From: Sphingomonas sp. SRS2 | Lineage (GTDB): Bacteria > Pseudomonadota > Alphaproteobacteria > Sphingomonadales > Sphingomonadaceae | DNA length: 46,356 nucleotides | Direction: 5' to 3' | Assembly (NCBI RefSeq): GCF_000971055.1 | Contig: NZ_LARW01000094.1 | Coordinates: 1 to 46,356 of the forward strand | The notes under the pieces: model-generated | The model's database searches: none | What the model saw: the letters and a program-made list of their open reading frames with translations, nothing else | Told to the model about the DNA's origin: nothing | Shown: positions 17,587-25,035 of the stretch, piece after piece | Layout: each line of letters starts with the position of its first letter | How positions within the stretch are numbered: position 1 is the first letter of the stretch | Position numbers and translations under genes: made by a program

Positions 17587-18018
17587 ATGCGCTTCGCTGT
17601 TGCTTTTGAGATCAGTTCGGTTAGCTACGGCATCTCCTGCAATAAGGTAGCAACGATCATCCAACCGGGGTCTATCATAGCCGACAGCGTCTTCGCTGGC
17701 CGTCGCCTCCGGTGGCTCCTGGCCTTTGCGCTCCTGTGCGGGATGCTCCTCGCGCCGCTTACCATGGCGGCCGCCTGCGCACCCCAGCCAAGCGCCGGCC
17801 AGACCGTCAGCCATTGCGAGCAGGAAGGCACGGGCAGCCAGCACGTGCCGACCAAGCTGTTCCAGTGCATGGGCACCTGCTCGACCGCAGTCGAGGTTGG
17901 CATGACCCGGCTCGCGCCACGCACGGCATCGCGCGCCACCGCAACGCAGATTCCAGCAGTTCCGTCGCTCGCCGGCATATTGCTCGAGCGCGATACGCCC
18001 CCTCCGCGCCTGTCCTGA
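17587..18018 (+). CDS. Small Cys/His-rich secreted protein heading the copper operon (CopL-like position)
   Basis: 143 residues as called. The hydrophobic segment RRLRWLLAFALLCGMLLAPL is a signal peptide or anchor. The exported part has clustered potential metal ligands: ACAPQ, VSHCEQ, FQCMGTCST. Small Cys-rich genes sit at this position before copAB in other bacteria (CopL in Xanthomonas) and are involved in copper-dependent control, but sequence homology to those cannot be shown here. The start is weak: no ribosome site is visible and 45 residues precede the signal segment, so the true start may be later. It lies 116 bp upstream of copA. Confidence 0.55.
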   Translation: MRFAVAFEISSVSYGISCNKVATIIQPGSIIADSVFAGRRLRWLLAFALLCGMLLAPLTMAAACAPQPSAGQTVSHCEQEGTGSQHVPTKLFQCMGTCSTAVEVGMTRLAPRTASRATATQIPAVPSLAGILLERDTPPPRLS

Positions 18019-18134
18019 TCGAATCGAAACTGTGGCCGCCGCTGGTGGTCGCGAAATGCGGGGTGTATCGGGGCTGACAGCCGCAGGCCGATAGCTCGTT
18101 CACGCCGCACAGGTCGACGAGACAGGAAATTATA

Positions 18135-19883
18135 ATGACTATCATGATCAGGCGACGCAATTTGCTGCGCGCCGGCGCCCTTGGCCTGGCAGGCATGGGC
18201 CTCAATGCGAAATTCCCGGCCTGGGCACAGACCGGATCCAGCGGTCTGCGCGCCGACATGCCGACGCTCACTGGCGAGGATATCCGCCTCCGGATCGCCT
18301 ACGACATGTTCAAGGTCGGCGGGCGCACCGGCCACGCAATCACGATGAACGGCGTGCTCCCCGCCCCGCTCATCCGCCTGCGCGAAGGGCAGAATGTACG
18401 CCTCCATGTCGAAAACACCCTCGACGAAGATACATCGATCCATTGGCACGGGCTGATCCTGCCCTTCCACATGGACGGCGTGCCGGGGATCAGCTTCCCC
18501 GGCATCAAGCCCGGCAAGACCTTCACCTATGAATTCCCGATCAAACAGGCAGGCACCTACTGGTATCATTCGCATTCGGGCCTGCAGGAGCAGCTGGGGC
18601 ATTATGGCCCGCTGGTCATCGATCCGGCCGGCACGGAGCCCGCGGCGTACGACCGTGAGCATGTGATCGTGCTGTCCGACTGGACCTTCAATCATCCCCA
18701 TCAGCTGATCCTGAAGCTCAAGCAGAAGGGCGCCTATTTCAACCGGCAAAAGCAGACCCTGACCGACGGCACGATGAGCGCGGCCGAACGTGCCGAATGG
18801 GGCGGCATGCGGATGGACCCCGCCGATATCGCCGACATCAACGGCACGACCTACAGCTTCCTCATCAACGGCCATGGCCCGTCCGAAAACTGGACCGGAC
18901 TTTTCAAGCCGGGCGAGCGGGTGCGGCTGCGCTTTATCAATGCCTCGGCGATGACGATCTTCAACGTTCGCATCCCCGGCCTGCCGATGACGGTGGTCGA
19001 AGCCGACGGCCAGCCGGTCCGTCCGGTCGAGACCGACGAGTTCCAGATCTCGGTCGCCGAGACCTATGACATCATCGTCACCCCGACCGCCGACCAGGCT
19101 TTCACGCTCGTCGCCGAGGCGATCGACCGCTCGGGCATGGCGCGGGCGACGCTCGCGCCGCGGCTCGGCATGGTCGCCGCCGTCCCTGTGCTGCGCGAAC
19201 GCCCGACCCTGTCGATGCGCGACATGGGAATGGGCGGGATGGGCGGTGGCGATAGCTGCGCGCCCGAACATGCCGCCATGGGCCATTGCACGCCGGGCCA
19301 ACCCGCTGCAGCGATGAACCACAGCATGCGCGACAAATCGACGGTTCCAGCAAGCGTCAAGGTCGGCGTCGGCGTCGACATGATCGCGCCGATGCCGGTC
19401 GACCGGACCGGTGATCGCCCGCTGGGGCTCGAAAAGGAGCCGCACCGCGTGCTGACCTATCACGACCTCGCGCCGCTTGTGCCTTTCTCAGACAAGCGGC
19501 CGCCTGCGCGCAGCGTCGACATCCATCTGACCGGCAATATGGAACGTTTCATGTGGTCGTTCGACGGCAAGAAGATGAACGAAGGCTTTGAACCGATCCG
19601 CTTCGAACTCAACGAGCGGGTGCGCGTGAACCTCATCAATAATTCGATGATGAACCACCCGATCCATATCCACGGGCATTTCTTCGAGCTTGTGACCGGC
19701 AAGGATCACGGCCACCCGATCAAGCATACCGTGAACGTCATGCCGGGCGGCAAGGCGAGCTTCGATCTTACCGCGGATGCACCCGGCGACTGGGCCTTCC
19801 ACTGCCACCTGCTCTATCACATGCACGCCGGGATGATGAACGTCGTGAAGGTCCGTCCGATGACGGAAGGAGGCGCGGCATGA
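18135..19883 (+). CDS. copA: CopA, copper-resistance multicopper oxidase
   Basis: 582-residue periplasmic multicopper oxidase that oxidises and sequesters copper. A Tat signal with twin arginines (IRRRNLLRAGALGLAG) leads the protein. Copper ligands are complete: HWHG (H103, H105), YWYHSHSG (H145, H147), NHPIHIHGHFF (H508, H511, H513) and AFHCHLLYHMHAGM (H556, C557, H558, H562, M567). The usual Met-rich insert before the last domain is short (MRDMGMGGMGGGD). It contains one Cys-APEHAAMGH-Cys motif (375-385), the same motif repeated in CopB. The stop overlaps the copB start (ATGA), giving coupled translation. Confidence 0.95.
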   Translation: MTIMIRRRNLLRAGALGLAGMGLNAKFPAWAQTGSSGLRADMPTLTGEDIRLRIAYDMFKVGGRTGHAITMNGVLPAPLIRLREGQNVRLHVENTLDEDTSIHWHGLILPFHMDGVPGISFPGIKPGKTFTYEFPIKQAGTYWYHSHSGLQEQLGHYGPLVIDPAGTEPAAYDREHVIVLSDWTFNHPHQLILKLKQKGAYFNRQKQTLTDGTMSAAERAEWGGMRMDPADIADINGTTYSFLINGHGPSENWTGLFKPGERVRLRFINASAMTIFNVRIPGLPMTVVEADGQPVRPVETDEFQISVAETYDIIVTPTADQAFTLVAEAIDRSGMARATLAPRLGMVAAVPVLRERPTLSMRDMGMGGMGGGDSCAPEHAAMGHCTPGQPAAAMNHSMRDKSTVPASVKVGVGVDMIAPMPVDRTGDRPLGLEKEPHRVLTYHDLAPLVPFSDKRPPARSVDIHLTGNMERFMWSFDGKKMNEGFEPIRFELNERVRVNLINNSMMNHPIHIHGHFFELVTGKDHGHPIKHTVNVMPGGKASFDLTADAPGDWAFHCHLLYHMHAGMMNVVKVRPMTEGGAA

Positions 19884-21076
19884 TCCGCAACCTCGCCATC
19901 GCCATCGCCTTTTCCTTCGCCGCCCCCGCCGGGGCACAGCAGGCTGGAACCGCCGATCCGCATGCGGACCATGCCGTGTCCGCCACGCCGCCTGCCCAGG
20001 CTGCAGCCTGCGCACCGGAGCATGCGGCGATGGGCCATTGCACGCCCGCCCCGACGCCGCCGCCGGCGACTGCCGCAGCCTCCGACTGCTCAGCCGAGCA
20101 TGCCGCCATGGGGCACTGCACAGCGGCTCCCGCACCGGCGCCGCAACCCGCAGCTACTCCGCAGGGGGATCCCCAATGTCCGGCGGAACATGCGGCGATG
20201 GGGCATTGCACGCCCGCCCCGACGACGCCACCTGCCGCAACCGATCCCGCCTGCCCACCCGAGCATGCGGCCATGGGTCACTGCACGCCGGCTGCGGCTG
20301 CGGCCTCGGCTCCTGCTCCTGCCGCCCCGCCCCGCACGGGTCCCTCAGCCGCCGCCCTCAGCGGCCCGGAACATGCCGCCGACGCGGTGTGGGGCGCCGG
20401 CGTCATGAGCCCGGTGCGCCGCGCCATCTATGCCGAACACGGGACGTTCCGCGGCAGCAAGATGTTGATCGATCGGCTCGAATATCGGGCACAGGATGGT
20501 CATGACGGTTATGCGTGGGAGGGCGACGCCTGGTTTGGCGGCGACTATGACCGCCTGTGGCTGAAGACCGAGGGCGAGGGCGGCTTCGGCACGGCGCTCG
20601 AATCGGCCGAAATCCAGGCGCTGTGGAGCCGCGCTTTGGATCCTTGGTTCAATCTCCAGGCCGGCATCCGCTACGACCTCAGGCCCCGGCCCGATCGCGC
20701 GCACCTTGCGGTCGGCATCCAGGGTCTGGCGCCTTATTGGTTTGAAGTCGATGTCGCCGCCTTTCTCTCCGACCGCGGCGACCTCACCGCGCGGATCGAG
20801 GCGGAATATGACCAGCGCATCACCAACCGGCTGATCCTCCAGCCACGCGTCGAGTTCAGCCTCGCCGCGCAGGACGTGCCGTCGATCGGCGTCGGCGCGG
20901 GCTTGTCGTCGATAGAAGCGGGGCTTCGCCTTCGTTACGAGGTGGTGCCGGAGTTCGCGCCCTATCTCGGCATCGACTATGAACGCAGCATAGGTCGCAC
21001 CGCCGACTTCGCCCGGGCGGCGGGCGAAGATGTGGGTGGCCTCGCCTTCGTCATCGGCATCCGAACCTGGTTCTAG
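19880..21076 (+). CDS. copB: CopB, copper-resistance outer-membrane protein with four Cys/His/Met repeats
   Basis: 398 residues: a signal peptide (MIRNLAIAIAFSFAAPAGAQQ), a Pro/Ala-rich low-complexity region (25-155) and a CopB beta-barrel domain starting near residue 160 with VMSPVRRAIYAEHGTF, through YRAQDGHDGYAWEGDAWFGGD to a C-terminal aromatic IRTWF. The low-complexity region carries the motif C-xx-EHAAMGH-C four times (Cys pairs 44/54, 70/80, 100/110, 125/135), spaced 25-30 residues apart. Classical CopB instead has Met-rich MDHSQM-type repeats here. Role: binding and outer-membrane passage of copper (family knowledge). A hairpin follows the gene. Confidence 0.92.
   Translation: MIRNLAIAIAFSFAAPAGAQQAGTADPHADHAVSATPPAQAAACAPEHAAMGHCTPAPTPPPATAAASDCSAEHAAMGHCTAAPAPAPQPAATPQGDPQCPAEHAAMGHCTPAPTTPPAATDPACPPEHAAMGHCTPAAAAASAPAPAAPPRTGPSAAALSGPEHAADAVWGAGVMSPVRRAIYAEHGTFRGSKMLIDRLEYRAQDGHDGYAWEGDAWFGGDYDRLWLKTEGEGGFGTALESAEIQALWSRALDPWFNLQAGIRYDLRPRPDRAHLAVGIQGLAPYWFEVDVAAFLSDRGDLTARIEAEYDQRITNRLILQPRVEFSLAAQDVPSIGVGAGLSSIEAGLRLRYEVVPEFAPYLGIDYERSIGRTADFARAAGEDVGGLAFVIGIRTWF
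20009..20284 (+). repeat. Four tandem coding repeats of the Cys-xx-EHAAMGH-Cys motif in copB
   Basis: Each unit codes for Cys, two small residues, EHAAMGH, Cys, then Thr, and is separated by Pro/Ala/Thr linkers of varied sequence. The fifth copy is in copA at 19257-19289. Conservation of the ligand core against variable linkers indicates selection for metal binding. Confidence 0.9.
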
Positions 21077-21091
21077 GCCTGCTGATCGGAT

Positions 21092-21113
21092 CACCGGGCG
21101 CAACCGCCCGGTG
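21092..21113 (+). terminator. Hairpin after copB
   Basis: A 9-bp stem (21092-21100 with 21105-21113) with a 4-nt loop lies 15 nt past the copB stop. No T tract follows. It likely ends or protects the copper transcript. Confidence 0.5.
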
Positions 21114-21467
21114 GTCCACAGCCGCCCCCGCGCAAAAGCGCTCGCCCTAGCCCCTCGCGAGTATCGCCAGAGCCCAGTCCGGTGCGTGCGCGCCCGGAAG
21201 CAAGCCGAATGTGCAATTGGTAGCTGAGCCTTCGCGTGGCTACGTCGGATGTGCCCGACACGGGCCGATGCCGTCCCCCATTTGTATCGATATCTGGCCC
21301 GACGCAGCCGATTTCATGGCGTGTACGGCTGGCCCGCGCTCCCATAGTGGCATCATCGTCATACCAGGATGACCGCCGGTAACAGCCATGACTATGGTCA
21401 GGCCCTAGCGACTTCGGGTCGCTACCGGCTTGCCGCCGAAGCCATGAAGCGGCACGCACGGCAGATA
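21114..21467. other. Non-coding stretch between copB and the propeller/amidohydrolase gene
   Basis: I see no supportable gene in these 350 bases; open frames here are antisense extensions of the downstream gene. One small hairpin is visible: TAGCGAC/GTCGCTA (21406-21412 with 21418-21424) with a TTCGG loop. The region leads into the conserved 77-bp element. Confidence 0.6.
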
Positions 21468-21544
21468 ACCTCCGATCTGTCCCTGTCGCGATGATCTTCG
21501 GCCCTTTGCCCCGCGACGGCGTGACCGCAGCTGATAGCATTTCG
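21468..21544 (+). promoter_or_regulatory. Shared upstream element, copy 1
   Basis: 77-bp segment ending 26 nt before the ATG of the propeller/amidohydrolase gene. It matches 28591-28666, which lies at about the same distance before the second amidohydrolase gene. By hand alignment the first 48 bases match at 39 positions, a 13-base middle part does not match, and the AGCTGATAGCATT block matches at 12 of 13. A TTGCCC in the first block could serve as a -35. It probably holds the promoter and a regulator site, with the AraC protein at 27811 as candidate. Confidence 0.65.
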
Positions 21545-21570
21545 TTTCCGACAAAACGGGGCGTTCGATA

Positions 21571-24500
21571 ATGGTGGTGAGACGTTGGACAGCCGGGCTG
21601 ACGGGAACGCTGGCCTTCCTGCTGCTTGCGAGCCCGGCGCCCTCCCTTGGGCATGACGACAAGGCCGAGATCCCCGTCGCCCCGTCCAGGCAGACGTCCA
21701 ATGCGGAGATCCCGGCCGTCATACCGCAGGGCAAGGGGCTTCCGCTGCGTCCCGATCGCATGCTGTCCTTCCGAACGGACGAGGGCAGCTGGATGTCGCC
21801 CGACCTTTCGCCTGACGGACGGCGGATCATGTTCGAACTGCTCGGCGATCTCTACATGGTCGACGCCCAGGGCGGGCGGGCGCGGCCGATCGCGACCGGC
21901 ATGGCGTTCGACTCGCAGCCCGTATTTTCGCCCGACGGCCATCGAATCGTCTTCCTCTCCGATCGTTCGGGAAACGAAAATGTCTGGACGTCGGCCGCCG
22001 ATGGCAGCGATGCACGACCGATCACGGAGATTGAGGAAGAGGCACACTTCACCTCGCCCTCGTGGAGCGCGGACGGCCGATCAATCTTCGTTTCCCGCTA
22101 CCGGGCCGACCATGCCGCGTTCGAGCTGCTTTCGGTCGATGCCGCGACCGGCGAGCTGACGATACTCGCGCCGATCGGTGGCAAGGACGGAGCCAGCAAC
22201 GTCGGCGCTGCGGCGTCGCGGGATGGGCGTTGGCTCTATTATGCGGCGCAGGTCGGCGATCGAGATTCCCAGCCGCCCGGCTTCGTCATCCGCCGTCGCG
22301 ATCTGCGCAGCGGCGTCACCGATACGATCGTCGCGCCGCCGCGCAGCTATCGGCCAGATCTCGTTCTCGGCACCTTCTTCCGGCCGCTGCCGTCGCCCGA
22401 CGGGCGCCACCTCGTCTACGCGACCCGCTATGGAGCGCAGATGTGGCTGCGGCTGCTCGATCTGGAAACACATGCGGATCGCTGGCTGGCGTCGCTCGGC
22501 CAGCATGACGAGCTGGACGGCGCGCCTTGGCGCGACCTTGCCCCACATTATGCCTTCACGCCCGACAGCAAGGCGCTGGTGGTCAATGATGGCGGCAAGC
22601 TGTCGCGCATCGCCCTCGACGGCGGCAAGGCGCCGATCGCCTTCACTGCCGACGTGCGCGTGCCGCTCGGGCCGCTCAACCGCGTGGCGATCCGCGAGGA
22701 GCAGGGGCCGGTCCGTGCGCGGATCATCCAGCAGCCGGCGCAGTCGCCCGACGGCGCCCGCCTGGCCTTCTCCGCGCTCGGGCAAATCTATGTGATGCCG
22801 CTAGGCCAAAGTGCCGCCCCGCGCCGGCTGACGAGCGACGCCTTCGGCGAGTTCGACCCGAGCTGGTCACCCGATGGCGCGACGATCGTCTATACCCGCT
22901 GGACGGCACGCGAAGGCGGGCAACTCTGGACGGTCGCCGCCGACGGCAGCGAGCCACCGAGGCGGCTCACCGACGCCGGTCCCTATTACACCAGCCCGGT
23001 CTTTACGCCCGACGGGCGCTCGATCGTCGCGGTTCGTTCGAGCAACGACGTTCGCCTGCACCGCTACATGGAATATGGGCCGCTGCGCGATGCCGAGTTG
23101 ATAGTGCTGCCTGTCGCCGGCGGCGCCGCGCGGCGAATTGCCAAGGGCGTGCTTGGCGGCGTCCCGCACTTCGGCCCTGACCCGTCGCGCGTCGCCGTGC
23201 TGTTCGATGACGGCCTCAACCTCGTCGCGCTCGACGGCAGCGGCCGGACCTTGCTGGCCCAGGTCACCGGTCCCGGCTATTATTTCCTCTCCGGCCGCGC
23301 GTCGGTCGACGATCTGCGGCTCAGCCCCGACGGGAAATGGCTGCTCGCACAGGTTGCGCAGCAGCTTCACCTGCTCGAAATGCCTGCCGCTGCCGCGGGG
23401 AAGACCTTCGACATCGCCCGTCCGCCGGCACGCCACCGCCGCTTGACCGATGTCGGTGCCGACTTCCTGCAGTGGAGCGCGGACGGCAAGGTGATCGGCT
23501 GGGCGATCGGATCGACCTGGTTCCGCCGACCGCTCGCCGACATCGCACTCGACGCCGCCGGCGTCAGGCCACGCGGCGCAGAGGCTGGGCCCGCACTGAA
23601 GGATCAGGCCGTGGTCGCCGTGCCGCGCGCGGTGGCATCCGGCTCGATCCTGCTGCGTGGCGGCACCGCTCTGACGATGCGCCGGGACGAGGCGGTGCAC
23701 GATGCAGATATCCTCGTCACCGATGGCCGCATCGTCGGTATCGGGCCGCGCGGCAGTCTGGCGATAGCCGCTGGAATCGAGATCCGGGATGTTTCGGGCA
23801 AATGGATCCTGCCGGGTTTCATCGATGCGCACGACCATATTGCCGATATCCGCCGGCAGCAGCTCGACCTCGACAGCTGGGGCGTCGCCGCCAATCTCGC
23901 TTATGGCGTGACAACGGCGTTCGACCCCTCGACGCTGAGCATCGACATGCTGGCCTATCAGGATCTGCTCGACGCCGGGCTGATCACGGGATCGCGTATC
24001 CGTTCTACCGGGCCGGCGCTGTTCTCATTCAACGAGTTCACCGACAAGGCGCAGGTCGATAGTGTGCTTGACCGCTACCGCGATCATTACCGGCTGTCGA
24101 ACATCAAGCTCTATCGCACCGGCAGCCGACGCGTCCGCCAATGGATCGCGCAGAGCGCCAGTGAACACGGGCTGATGGTCGCGACCGAAGGCGCCGGTAG
24201 CGACAAGCTCGATCTCACCCAGATCCAGGACGGGTTCTCCACCTCGGAACATGCACTGCCGGCCACGCCGCTTTACAGTGACCTCGTCCGCTTCATCGCG
24301 CGCAGCGGCGTTGGCTATAACACGACGCTGATGGTGAACGGCGGCGGACAGGACCATTTCATCGTCGAGCAGCATCCCAATGCCGATCCCAAGCTCAACC
24401 GCTTCGCGCCGCGCTTCATCGTCGACATGAAGACGCGCAAGCGCGACTGGCGCGAACTTTCGGACGCGATGTTCCCGGCCTATGCCGCAGGCGCGGCGAG

Positions 24501-24912
24501 CGTCGTGCGCGACGGCGGTCTGGTTGGCATGGGCAGTCATGGCGAACTGCCCGGGATCGGCTTCCACTGGGAGATGGCAGCCCATGTGATGGGCGGAATG
24601 ACGCCGATGGAAGCGCTCCGTGCCGGCACGATCGGCTCGGCCCGCGCGATCGGCCGCGAGGCCGATTTCGGTAGCCTGGAAAGCGGCAAGGTCGCCGATA
24701 TGCTTGTTCTGGACCGCGATCCGCGCGCGGACATCCGCAATAGTCTTTCGATCCGGCAGGTGATGCTCGGTGGCCGACTCTATGATGCGGAGACGCTGGA
24801 CGAGCTCTGGCCGCACCAGCGCAGGTTTGGACGGCCCTGGTATCGGGATGATCTTCCCCCCGGCACCCCCGATCCCAGGGCGTCGATACCGTTACCGCCC
24901 ATCGGAAAGTAA
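21571..24912 (+). CDS. Secreted beta-propeller/amidohydrolase fusion protein
   Basis: 1113 residues. After a signal peptide (RRWTAGLTGTLAFLLLASPA), residues about 60-690 form TolB/PD40-like propeller repeats: several copies of the pattern SPDGRRI/SADGRSI (for example FSPDGHRIVFLSDRSGNENVW). Residues about 700-1100 form an amidohydrolase domain with GGTALTMRRDEAVHDADILVTDG, the metal motif PGFIDAHDHI (H754, H756), SEHALP and GMGSHGELPGIGFHWEM. The position that is usually His in the AHAEG-type motif reads VATEGAG. Periplasmic hydrolysis of a cyclic amide or peptide-like substrate is likely, but the substrate is unknown. It leads the locus with the TonB receptor downstream. Confidence 0.88.
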   Translation: MVVRRWTAGLTGTLAFLLLASPAPSLGHDDKAEIPVAPSRQTSNAEIPAVIPQGKGLPLRPDRMLSFRTDEGSWMSPDLSPDGRRIMFELLGDLYMVDAQGGRARPIATGMAFDSQPVFSPDGHRIVFLSDRSGNENVWTSAADGSDARPITEIEEEAHFTSPSWSADGRSIFVSRYRADHAAFELLSVDAATGELTILAPIGGKDGASNVGAAASRDGRWLYYAAQVGDRDSQPPGFVIRRRDLRSGVTDTIVAPPRSYRPDLVLGTFFRPLPSPDGRHLVYATRYGAQMWLRLLDLETHADRWLASLGQHDELDGAPWRDLAPHYAFTPDSKALVVNDGGKLSRIALDGGKAPIAFTADVRVPLGPLNRVAIREEQGPVRARIIQQPAQSPDGARLAFSALGQIYVMPLGQSAAPRRLTSDAFGEFDPSWSPDGATIVYTRWTAREGGQLWTVAADGSEPPRRLTDAGPYYTSPVFTPDGRSIVAVRSSNDVRLHRYMEYGPLRDAELIVLPVAGGAARRIAKGVLGGVPHFGPDPSRVAVLFDDGLNLVALDGSGRTLLAQVTGPGYYFLSGRASVDDLRLSPDGKWLLAQVAQQLHLLEMPAAAAGKTFDIARPPARHRRLTDVGADFLQWSADGKVIGWAIGSTWFRRPLADIALDAAGVRPRGAEAGPALKDQAVVAVPRAVASGSILLRGGTALTMRRDEAVHDADILVTDGRIVGIGPRGSLAIAAGIEIRDVSGKWILPGFIDAHDHIADIRRQQLDLDSWGVAANLAYGVTTAFDPSTLSIDMLAYQDLLDAGLITGSRIRSTGPALFSFNEFTDKAQVDSVLDRYRDHYRLSNIKLYRTGSRRVRQWIAQSASEHGLMVATEGAGSDKLDLTQIQDGFSTSEHALPATPLYSDLVRFIARSGVGYNTTLMVNGGGQDHFIVEQHPNADPKLNRFAPRFIVDMKTRKRDWRELSDAMFPAYAAGAASVVRDGGLVGMGSHGELPGIGFHWEMAAHVMGGMTPMEALRAGTIGSARAIGREADFGSLESGKVADMLVLDRDPRADIRNSLSIRQVMLGGRLYDAETLDELWPHQRRFGRPWYRDDLPPGTPDPRASIPLPPIGK

Positions 24913-25035
24913 AGTTGGCCCATTAGCGGGGTCCGGCGGAAGCGGGACGGATTAAAGTCATGACGACGACAAAATAATGATAGTTCCGTGTGGAGGGGCT
25001 TTCGGGGAATTCGCCGCATCCAAAAGGGGGGCAAT

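Noticed and set aside
17625-19463. 612-codon open frame on the minus strand
   Set aside because: It is antisense to the copper leader gene and copA, whose motifs are clear on the plus strand.
19880-21076. copB repeats as a sequencing or assembly artefact
   Set aside because: The linkers between repeats differ in sequence and length, so a slippage or collapse artefact is unlikely.
21091-22047. 318-codon minus-strand frame over the gap after copB
   Set aside because: Most of it is antisense to the propeller/amidohydrolase gene; the rest has no ribosome site or protein family.
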